Below, one piece after another: positions 53,546 through 59,661 of a stretch of 59,661 nucleotides of DNA. Source of the stretch: Coriobacteriaceae bacterium AM100-PB1-1D-6A (lineage in GTDB: Bacteria; Actinomycetota; Coriobacteriia; Coriobacteriales; Coriobacteriaceae); contig JAQDNC010000012.1 in assembly GCA_027660625.1 (NCBI GenBank), positions 1 to 59,661 of the forward strand, in the 5' to 3' direction. How positions within the stretch are numbered: position 1 is the stretch's first letter; every line of letters starts with the position of its first letter. A model generated the notes under the pieces. The model was given only the letters and a program-made list of their open reading frames with translations, did no database searches and was not told the origin of the DNA. A program made the translations under genes and the position numbers.

Positions 53546-53794
53546 GTGGCAATTAAGAAGCCAACTCGCCGCGTCATGCCCGTTGGAGAGGCGAGCATGA
53601 CCCTCATGGGTAATCAAGACACACGAAACAAAGGGGATTCGACAAGTCGCAAGAAAGGGGAGTGCATCACCTTTTGGGTTACGGAAGAGCAGAAGCAAGA
53701 GATGAGCACCTACGCGGCGGAACACAACACCACGGTATCAAGGATCATCATCGAAGGCCTTGAGATACGCATGGGTATAGGGCAATCATTATAG
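53546..53794 (+). CDS. Small ribbon-helix-helix-like DNA-binding protein
   Basis: An 82-residue protein with a basic N-terminal half (about 1-40) and a C-terminal segment CITFWVTEEQKQEMSTYAAE followed by NTTVSRIIIEGLEIR, which has the strand-helix-helix pattern of Arc/CopG-type regulators or accessory relaxosome proteins. The start is GTG 53546 with AAGGAG upstream. It lies inside the A+T-rich acquired block. It may regulate a mobile element or be a mobilisation relic; no relaxase or toxin partner is next to it. Confidence 0.6.
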   Translation: MAIKKPTRRVMPVGEASMTLMGNQDTRNKGDSTSRKKGECITFWVTEEQKQEMSTYAAEHNTTVSRIIIEGLEIRMGIGQSL

Positions 53795-53830
53795 CTTAGC
53801 CTTCTGCAATTGCTGCGACTCGATGCGGTC

Positions 53831-55480
53831 CTATCGATTTGCGCAACGGTGTGACGCGTTATCTAGACTGACGATCGTTTCCGCTGCATTTGCCAGCTCA
53901 TTATCATGTGAAACAATGATAATGAGCTGTTTCAATTTGTTGTTTCTGACATACGAAGCGAGTTCGGCTCGGCTTGTTTCATCCAATCCAGTTGTAGGCT
54001 CATCGAGCACCAAGACTGATGGATTACGGGAAATTGCCGACCACAAGTATACACGGCGCAGCTCACCACCCGAAAGTTCAGGACAACGTTTCTCAAGCAA
54101 GCCCTCTATGCTGGTTGTCAACGACGGTAGCTCATTCATATGCTGGTGCTTTGTAAAAAATGGGGTGTTGAAATAATCCAACAGGTCCCGAACCGTCTCA
54201 TCTGGAGCGAAGCACGGTTGGGGGCAGCACGATATCGTGTCTGAACGTATGTAATCCAAATTGCATTTTTCAATCGGCATGTCGTTGTATGTTACTTTGC
54301 CTGCCGATGGATACAGCCCAAGGAGCAGGTAAAGGAGCGACGTTTTTCCTCTTCCATTTTCTCCGGTTATGCAGTATGTTCCAGGGCCGGAGAAATCGAA
54401 GGAAAATCCGTCAAGAACCTTTCGGGGAGATCCGTCTGGAAGGGGTACCGTAAAATCCAACTTGGAAACAGAAATGCGATTTATTGTGTCAATCTTGACT
54501 AAACCTGTCTGATCTTGCTCTGGTTCCGGTCCTACCTTTCCCATGGCGCTCATCCTGTCCCACGAAGCCTTGGCATCCTGATAGGACTTGAACAGGTTCA
54601 TCGTGTTTTTCAAGGTTTTAAATTGGACGGCAAAATATGCACCGACGATGGTGTATTCGCCTATCGTCATGGTTCCATTGATGATTCGCACTCCGGATAC
54701 GATGAGTATTATCGCTTGAAACACGGCAGCAAAAAGGCTGTCAATCGATGTTAGTGAGAATGAGAGCTTTCCCGAGTGCAAGACCTTTGGAAAATACTTT
54801 TCAAATCCGGTGTCAAGTGCTAGCTCGCTTTTATTGTATGAAGACGTTAACTGAATGTTGAGAATCTGATTCAACTGCGATGCTATTACGGCATAGAAAG
54901 CGCTATCTGCCTCCTTCTTCTCGTACATGACTTTATATAGAAGCTTTCGCAATCCGGTAATAACGAAGAGATATGCCACAAGAAGGAGGATGGAGAATAG
55001 TGCGAGGAGTGGATCAACCGACCATATGACGAGCAACACGAAAGGAATGGCGACAACAGACAGGGGAGCGCTGATAAAGTTTGTTAGAACGAAAGAAGAA
55101 ACAACACCTGAGTCAGTGAAAATCCTTTGCGTCGTATAGGCTGAGTCGGTTGTTCGGTTCGTCAGAAAATTAACTCGCTCAAAGCGCAAGACGGTTTCCC
55201 TGAGTAGGTCAAAAGAAAGCTTTGTGGATATACGGATAGATAACGTTCCTGCAAAATATGAAAATAAGGCAGAAAAGACCCCTATTGAAGCTACGAAGAG
55301 CGCAAAAAGCACAGCATCCTTCTCGCTGCGATTGGCAAGAAGGAAATCTAAGAACTTTCCGTTCACATATGGTGCGGCATAGGAAAGGGCGATTCCAATC
55401 GTCGTGATGGCAATGAACGTGAAAGCACCCTTTGTTTTACTAAACTTCGATAAGACGTACCGAATCAAGAATGGCCCCAA
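53831..55480 (-). CDS. ABC transporter, fused membrane and ATPase domains, probable peptide exporter
   Basis: A 549-residue exporter half: six membrane segments (about 20-300), then an ATPase domain with Walker A GENGRGKTSL (about 373-382), signature ELSGGELRRVYL, Walker B VLVLDEPTTGLD and switch VSHD. No N-terminal peptidase domain is present. The gene follows the putative RiPP operon on the same strand, 260 bases after the small membrane-protein gene, so export of the product or self-protection is a natural role. Codon use is A+T-richer than in core genes of the window. The start at ATG 55480 has no strong ribosome binding site. Confidence 0.85.
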   Translation of the reverse strand: MGPFLIRYVLSKFSKTKGAFTFIAITTIGIALSYAAPYVNGKFLDFLLANRSEKDAVLFALFVASIGVFSALFSYFAGTLSIRISTKLSFDLLRETVLRFERVNFLTNRTTDSAYTTQRIFTDSGVVSSFVLTNFISAPLSVVAIPFVLLVIWSVDPLLALFSILLLVAYLFVITGLRKLLYKVMYEKKEADSAFYAVIASQLNQILNIQLTSSYNKSELALDTGFEKYFPKVLHSGKLSFSLTSIDSLFAAVFQAIILIVSGVRIINGTMTIGEYTIVGAYFAVQFKTLKNTMNLFKSYQDAKASWDRMSAMGKVGPEPEQDQTGLVKIDTINRISVSKLDFTVPLPDGSPRKVLDGFSFDFSGPGTYCITGENGRGKTSLLYLLLGLYPSAGKVTYNDMPIEKCNLDYIRSDTISCCPQPCFAPDETVRDLLDYFNTPFFTKHQHMNELPSLTTSIEGLLEKRCPELSGGELRRVYLWSAISRNPSVLVLDEPTTGLDETSRAELASYVRNNKLKQLIIIVSHDNELANAAETIVSLDNASHRCANR

Positions 55481-55639
55481 TCTATCAGGTATGAAATACC
55501 AACTGATGACACCTTACACCGCGGTTCGGTGGAAACGAAGCGGCGACTAATCGGCACGAGCGCTTCCATAGAGAGTCTTTGCGAGCTGGATCCTCATAGA
55601 AACGGGAATTTTATGTTCGATCAATAGGCCGCGCACGGC

Positions 55640-55675
55640 AGTCGGACGGCTGAAAAATAAAACAGCCGTCCGACT
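55640..55675 (-). terminator. Hairpin between the RiPP-like operon and the ABC gene
   Basis: AGTCGGACGGCTG and CAGCCGTCCGACT form a 13-bp perfect stem with a ten-base A+T loop. No U-run follows on the minus strand. It may be a partial terminator that separates the maturation genes from the transporter gene. The rest of 55481-55740 shows no convincing gene. Confidence 0.6.
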
Positions 55676-55740
55676 AAAGCTGTAAATTTTTTCATTGTTT
55701 GTTGGGCATGCGCCTGAAGTTTCATGCAATAGGAAATCCA

Positions 55741-56082
55741 TTATGACCATGGTCGAAATGTGAACACTACGATCGTTAGCAAGGAGACGCCAAGACCGGC
55801 AAAGATTATGATGAGCGGCAGAATGAAAGCCGCCGATGCCGATAATGGGATTTGGGACGCAAAGGCAATGATGCCCGCGAGAACGAGACCGGCTCCCGTC
55901 AACGCTATTCCGAGTCCGACCAATCTGGCAACAAGAGGAATCTTCTCGCTTGGAATATGAGCGATATGGTAACTGTGAATCAGGCCGGGATTGCCGGTCT
56001 TTACCATTAACACCCCGACAACGAGAAAGCAGATTCCTCCTACCATGCCGCCAATGGATGATCTTAGCGCTTCAGGACTCAT
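55741..56082 (-). CDS. Small three-helix membrane protein (DUF3784-like)
   Basis: A 113-residue protein with three hydrophobic segments (about 8-28, 50-72 and 82-108) and a polar loop GNPGLIHSYHIAHIPSEKIP between the first two, a pattern resembling DUF3784 proteins. These small membrane proteins often accompany peptide antibiotic or transporter genes, and an immunity role is possible. It overlaps the candidate precursor gene by four bases (ATGA), so it belongs to the same operon. No cysteines are present. Confidence 0.65.
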   Translation of the reverse strand: MSPEALRSSIGGMVGGICFLVVGVLMVKTGNPGLIHSYHIAHIPSEKIPLVARLVGLGIALTGAGLVLAGIIAFASQIPLSASAAFILPLIIIFAGLGVSLLTIVVFTFRPWS

Positions 56083-56282
56083 TGCTCGTCTTGGCCACCT
56101 TGCTCGCTGAGGGGAAGTGCTGCGGCAAAAGTGATGAGGACCAGTTCATAGGCTCCAACTGCGGTGACTCCGACCGCCACATTTGCTCCCCACACGATGT
56201 AATACATGTCGAACCAAGTTTCCGTTCCAAGAGTCGATGCTCTGGTCGGATTCATGTTGTCTACTACGGGCTTCTCGTACAT
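56079..56282 (-). CDS. Candidate RiPP precursor peptide
   Basis: A 67-residue frame that begins with its ATG directly after the radical SAM stop codon and overlaps the next gene by four bases. It opens MYEKPVV, resembling the Y-x-x-P-type leader motifs that RRE domains bind in several RiPP classes. The putative core (about 23-58) is hydrophobic with aromatic residues W23, F24, Y27, Y28, W31, Y45 and F52 among Ala, Val and Gly, and has no cysteine. A cysteine-free core points away from sactipeptides and toward carbon-carbon crosslinks, epimerisation or another radical change. A single-pass membrane protein is the alternative. Confidence 0.5.
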   Translation of the reverse strand: MYEKPVVDNMNPTRASTLGTETWFDMYYIVWGANVAVGVTAVGAYELVLITFAAALPLSEQGGQDEQ

Positions 56283-57371
56283 TTAACCCAACATCTCCTT
56301 CAACGATGAGTTCAACAGTTCATCCGCGGTATCATCAATCAGGTCAACGTGTAGATCACCTCCCATATCTATATCGCAAATTGTGTCGGACATACGCTCC
56401 ATGTCGTCAATGGTCCACATGTGGTTACAGAGGTCTTGAACCAGTTTTGTGGACCAAATTGAGCTAAGTCCGTTGTTCCAGTAATCCTCAAGAGGGTGGT
56501 TTCTGATGTTGCCAACCACTAACGGGATATACGGAGAAACGACGATGTCGCCGTTTGCGTGCACTGAAACCTGATCTAATAGATATCGGTTATCAGAGAA
56601 GCGAATTAGATGGTCGACGGGGTCGCCCCATTGCGGTCGGACATTCGGGTGCTTCCGAAGGAAGTCGTCCTCTTGAATGGCGTGAATCAACGTACGGTAT
56701 TGGGAATAGTCCGGTCTAATAAATGTGTTCTTTCGCGCACGGCCCAAAACCATGAGGGGTTGGACACGTAGTTCGATAAAGTCACCCGGCGTCCTCTTCG
56801 GCCTGTTAGATTTGGTGAAAATCTCATCTAATAGTGAGATGACATCGGGAAACTGTTCGGTGTTGAACGACGTGGGCGTAAATGCGATAGCAAGGTGCAA
56901 ATCGGAATGGTTGAGTACGGTGGCAACTGCTTCTTCGACGATTTCGAAGGCTCCCTCATGTCCCCTCAGCCTATCGTGAGCTGACCCAATGCCGTCTAGG
57001 CTAAATTGGATGCTTTTGAGTCCGGAATCTTCTAAATCTCGGAGAAGGGATTCCGTGAGGAGAAGCCCGTTGGTTACCAGGCTCGCTGCAACATTCCCAT
57101 CTCGCAATATGGGAAGGCAGCGCAAGATATCTTTACTGCGCAACAAGGTTTCTCCTCCACAGAAACACATGCTGTAAAGCGACATGTCTGCCATTTCCTT
57201 TGCGAAAACAAAAAGTTCATCTGAGGTCAACTCGTCGTGCATGACCTCATTCTCGCCGCTGCTGTTATAGCAGTGCAGACATCTCAAGTTGCACTTGTTT
57301 GTTATGTCAAGGGCGACGTGATGTGGCGCTCTGAGAACGTTGGTGTACTTGTTTTCCGAAACTCGTCCCAT
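56283..57371 (-). CDS. Radical SAM enzyme with degenerate SPASM-like C-terminus
   Basis: A 362-residue radical SAM protein. The cluster motif CNLRCLHC has cysteines at 27, 31 and 34, followed by the GGET motif (CFCGGETLLR) and a TIM-barrel core to about 220. The C-terminal part has the SPASM-like ISPYIPLVVGNI-type segment (here VSPYIPLVVGNI) and DYWNNG, but few cysteines, so it probably cannot bind the usual two extra clusters. It starts at ATG 57371 (AGAGGA upstream), eight bases after the RRE-GNAT stop, and abuts the small peptide gene. It most likely modifies that peptide. Confidence 0.85.
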   Translation of the reverse strand: MGRVSENKYTNVLRAPHHVALDITNKCNLRCLHCYNSSGENEVMHDELTSDELFVFAKEMADMSLYSMCFCGGETLLRSKDILRCLPILRDGNVAASLVTNGLLLTESLLRDLEDSGLKSIQFSLDGIGSAHDRLRGHEGAFEIVEEAVATVLNHSDLHLAIAFTPTSFNTEQFPDVISLLDEIFTKSNRPKRTPGDFIELRVQPLMVLGRARKNTFIRPDYSQYRTLIHAIQEDDFLRKHPNVRPQWGDPVDHLIRFSDNRYLLDQVSVHANGDIVVSPYIPLVVGNIRNHPLEDYWNNGLSSIWSTKLVQDLCNHMWTIDDMERMSDTICDIDMGGDLHVDLIDDTADELLNSSLKEMLG

Positions 57372-57379
57372 GGTTCCTC

Positions 57380-58240
57380 TTAACAGACTTCTGAAAAACA
57401 GTATACATTCATGCAGTCGCCGTCGCTGCACTCACCTGGAAAAGTGCCAGCGCAAGTGAATTCTGGCTCATTGATAAGATTTCGAATTCCTTCGTTTGAT
57501 GCAATTTCCTTGCTGGTTAGGTTCAGGTGGAAAAAATTGGGAACATCGCAAAATTCTTGACGATAGAAGCTGGCCGCAGCGGCAATACATTGAACGGCGA
57601 TGCTTGCGGGGCACAAAAGAAGACAGATGTCTGCGTATCTGAGTAAGGGATTGCTGGAGGGGGCGAGGCCGAGTAGACCGGTTGGTCTCCCTGACTCATA
57701 TACAATGAAAAATTCCTTGCTCAGATTGAACAATCCGTTTCGCACCTCTAGCGGTCGTTCATACTGCTCGACGGAAAGAGGCCAACCGTAGACAATTGTG
57801 GGACTTTCTGGTTCTGATGAGCTCGCCTGGCTTGCCAGGGAGCAAATCAGGCGAATATCGTTTTCTTGGGCAAGCCGTATATGGGTCCCATTGTCCACGC
57901 AAATCTCATCGGCAATGGGTGTGCCATTTTCGGTCGGAGTTTTGACCCATCCTATTAGTCTCGATACGCTGAAACCTCTCATTGCCGAGGCTAAGTCAGA
58001 TTTGAGCATGTCCGGATTGGCGTCTGGAAACTTGTCGCACATCCGATTAAGGATTGTTTCGACGGTGTTTTTACCATCGCACAGAGAGACGATGTAGCTC
58101 CCGCTTCCGTTCAACATGATATAGTTCAGCTCATCGCGTCCGGTTAGAACAGAGCGGTACCCGTTCTTTTCCTCTCTTGAGTATGGGAGAGAAATCGATT
58201 TCGGGATAAATCCCCTTATTTCGTCAAAGCTCCATTCCAT
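57380..58240 (-). CDS. PqqD-like RRE domain fused to a GNAT-like domain
   Basis: A 286-residue protein. Residues about 30-100 resemble a PqqD-type RiPP recognition element: LNYIMLNGSGSYIVSLCDGK, NTVETILNRMCDKFP, then a helix MLKSDLASAMRGFSVSRLIGW. From about 118 the sequence HIRLAQENDIRLICSLAS, FFIVYESGRPTGLLGLAP and the VYCF end look like a GNAT acetyltransferase fold. The C-terminus is cysteine-rich (CAGTFPGECSDGDCMNVYC). It should bind the leader of the 67-residue peptide for the radical SAM enzyme and perhaps acylate it. ATG 58240 follows AAGGAGG; it heads the operon. Confidence 0.7.
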   Translation of the reverse strand: MEWSFDEIRGFIPKSISLPYSREEKNGYRSVLTGRDELNYIMLNGSGSYIVSLCDGKNTVETILNRMCDKFPDANPDMLKSDLASAMRGFSVSRLIGWVKTPTENGTPIADEICVDNGTHIRLAQENDIRLICSLASQASSSEPESPTIVYGWPLSVEQYERPLEVRNGLFNLSKEFFIVYESGRPTGLLGLAPSSNPLLRYADICLLLCPASIAVQCIAAAASFYRQEFCDVPNFFHLNLTSKEIASNEGIRNLINEPEFTCAGTFPGECSDGDCMNVYCFSEVC

Positions 58241-58356
58241 AATTAATCCCTCCTTGTGTCTGTTTGAATATGAGCCGATTTTAGGCTCTTCGGTAGTTTC
58301 TGTGGGCGAGACATCAATTTTTCCGCAGGTGGATGCAAAAAAGTTCCGCATATAAG

Positions 58357-58385
58357 GGAAACGGCCCCGAGAGGGGGCCGTTTCC
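58357..58385 (+). terminator. Hairpin at the edge of the acquired block
   Basis: GGAAACGGCCCC and GGGGCCGTTTCC form a 12-bp perfect stem with a GAGAG loop. It lies upstream of the RRE-GNAT gene and just before the ISL3 remnant, so it is probably the end of the ISL3-like element. Confidence 0.5.
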
Positions 58386-58443
58386 GCGCCGGGCAGGGTA
58401 GGATTTCGCTTGCTACATCAACCTACCGGAAAGGCCCTGACGC

Positions 58444-58640
58444 ATGAACAGGATACTAAGCCGCGCGCTCGCGCTGGTCCACACCGTGATCGAGTACGCC
58501 AGCATCGACGGCGGCAGGATAATCGTCGGCGTCAGGCCGTGGACGAGTTTCGGGCTGCGGTGCCCCGTCTGCGGGAGGGCAGCGAATGCTACGACAGGTC
58601 GCCAAGGCCGCGGCTGTGGCGCGCGATGGACCTGGCGAGG
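58444..58640 (+). pseudogene. ISL3-family transposase, N-terminal fragment
   Basis: From ATG 58444 the frame reads MNRILSRALALVHTVIEYAS and then LRCPVCGR, the N-terminal zinc-finger start of ISL3 transposases. Homology then continues in another frame (ECYDRSPRPRLWRAMDL), so a frameshift lies near 58575-58590. It ends where istB-like sequence begins, about 58640. The bulk of the transposase is missing. Confidence 0.65.
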
Positions 58641-59380
58641 TCGACCTCTCCGCGCTCGGGCTGCACGAGATGGCGGCGTCCCTGCCCGACTACGTGAGGA
58701 TGGTCGCCGCGGGCGAGCGGGGCTTCGCCTCCGCCTTCGAGGAGATGACGCGCGTCGAGGTCGCCGCCCGGGAGGTCAGGATCACCAACCAGCGCATTCG
58801 GTCGTCGGGGTTCCCCTACGTCAAGGGGCTGGCGGACTTCGACTGGGACTTCCAGCCGTCGGTCCCTCGCGCCGAGATCGAGGAGCTCGCGACCCTCAGG
58901 TTCGTGGAGCGGGCCGAGAACGTCCTGTTCGTGGGAAGCCCCGGCGTGGGCAAGACGCATCTCGCCGTCGCGCTGGGCATCGAGGCAGTCAGGGCGGGGC
59001 GCGAGGTCAGGTTCGTGGACTGCGCCCGGCTCGTCGAGGACCTTGAGGACGCCTCGTCGCGCGGCATCCTCAAGAAGAGGCTCAAGTACTACGCCCACTC
59101 GAGGCTGCTGATCATCGACGAGCTCGGCTACCTCGACGTCGGCAGCGTGGGCGCGGACCTGTTGTTCCAGCTGATATTGACGCGCTACGAGCAGCGCTCG
59201 ACGATCATCACCGCCGACGTGGGGATCGGCGGCTGGGGCAGGGTGTTCGGGGACGACGTGGCGGCGAGCGCGATCGCGGACAGGGTGTGCCACCACTGCC
59301 ACCACTGCCACCTGGTCAAGATAGCCGGCAGGTCCTACAGGCTGAAGGACCTGCCGAGGGACGGACCCGTCAAGGCGTGA
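58586..59380 (+). pseudogene. istB: IS21-family helper ATPase IstB, 5' end replaced
   Basis: The frame encodes 264 residues, but the first 18 or so are read out of frame from the ISL3 remnant; genuine IstB sequence begins near LSALGLHEMAASLPDYVRM (about 58640). It has Walker A GSPGVGKTHLAVALG, Walker B LLIIDELGYL and the C-terminal IADRVCHHCHHCHLVKIAG with a duplicated His/Cys run. The usual TSN sensor is replaced by TADVGIGGWG. The istA transposase gene that should precede it is missing. It may still be translated from ATG 58586, but the element looks dead. Confidence 0.7.
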
Positions 59381-59381
59381 C

Positions 59382-59481
59382 CGGAATCGGTGAAAATACG
59401 TTAGCGCAAGCGGTGAAGCCGCCTTTGCGCGAACGGCGCGTTTGATTAGTGAAACTGGTGAAAATTAGATTGACGCTAACA
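59382..59481 (+). mobile_element. Right end of the IS21-family element
   Basis: Just after istB, GGTGAAAATACGTTAGCGC (59389-59407) and GGTGAAAATTAGATTGACGC (from 59457) are multiple terminal repeats. The last 25 bases, up to 59481, match positions 34-58 of the window with one mismatch, so the same IS type occurs at both edges. Confidence 0.65.
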
Positions 59482-59603
59482 GGGGCGTGCCCGTCGCGGC
59501 GTTTCACGGGGATGTCTCGCGCCATCCCCGGACCCCTTCGCGCCAAAGGGACGAGTCCCCTTGGAACCCCGGGCCGCCGCCGGCGGGCCGTGAACGGCGG
59601 GAC

Positions 59604-59661
59604 TGTTGATGTTCACTAAGAAGTGGTCCGAGTGATCACTGGGAAATGAGCACCGTGAGCA
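59604..59661 (+). mobile_element. Possible left end of another IS21-family element
   Basis: TGTTGATGTTCACTAAGAAG followed by GTGATCACTGGGAAATGAGC looks like the left end and terminal repeats of an IS21-type element that continues beyond the window. The istA gene would lie further right. The 120 bases before it are GC-rich and hold no gene. Confidence 0.4.

Noticed and set aside
55547..55750. 67-residue frame after the DUF3784-like gene, a possible second precursor peptide
   Set aside because: A 13-bp perfect hairpin (55640-55675) lies inside it and the sequence has no leader-like motif or ribosome binding site; kept only as intergenic.

Overview
The window looks like the chromosome of a gut Coriobacteriia member close to Collinsella. 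This is inferred from the fairly high G+C, the anaerobic fermentative and PTS-rich gene content, the class II GalT and the gene styles; no 16S rRNA is present. Positions 1 to about 52,000 are core or metabolic DNA. From about 52,100 to 58,330 the DNA is visibly more A+T-rich and looks acquired. Both window edges hold insertion-sequence debris.

Layout. 1-284: an IS21-type end abutting a truncated IS110 transposase. 710-5430: engB, mtnN, a beta-lactamase-like serine hydrolase, pflA and a DegV protein. 5706-11324: a sucrose/fructoside locus (GH32, PTS EIIBC, a second unusual GH32, LacI regulator). 11626-14014: pyruvate formate-lyase split into two genes, a 683-residue catalytic body and a separate 83-residue glycyl-radical domain. 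14565-19233: a MarR regulator with a two-subunit ABC exporter. 19813-25762: DAHP synthase, an FtsX/BceAB-like ABC pair and a MutT-Vsr fusion. 26466-29685: class II aldolase, DeoR regulator and flavodiiron protein. 29815-50926: a large lactose/galactose region with galR-galK-galT, lacC-lacB-lacA, one lactose-type EIIA, two EIICB-GH1 pairs each with a LacI regulator, a DeoR-type LacR and galM. 51253-52018: an orphan EIIB lacking its phospho-histidine and tRNA-Thr(CGU). 52290-58240: the acquired block, with a broken ecsC-like gene, a ribbon-helix-helix protein, an ABC exporter, and a compact putative RiPP operon (RRE-GNAT fusion, radical SAM enzyme, 67-residue candidate precursor, small membrane protein). 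58441-59661: ISL3 and IS21 remnants.

How the genes work together. Lactose and related beta-galactosides can enter by the two EIICB proteins, probably sharing one EIIA. GH1 enzymes cleave them to galactose-6-P, LacAB and LacC make tagatose-1,6-bisphosphate, and an aldolase (perhaps the one at 26466) makes trioses. Free galactose is handled by GalM, GalK and GalT, and sucrose by its own PTS and GH32. Pyruvate then goes to formate and acetyl-CoA through the split PFL, activated by PflA.

The most notable observations are: the RiPP-like operon with an RRE-GNAT fusion; the split PFL; the MutT-Vsr fusion; a tandem 9-bp half-site repeated at a 20-21 bp period in the upstream regions of seven genes or operons, mostly sugar genes; and several families of long intergenic palindromes, two of which keep a conserved asymmetric internal loop inside a stem whose outer arms differ completely between loci.
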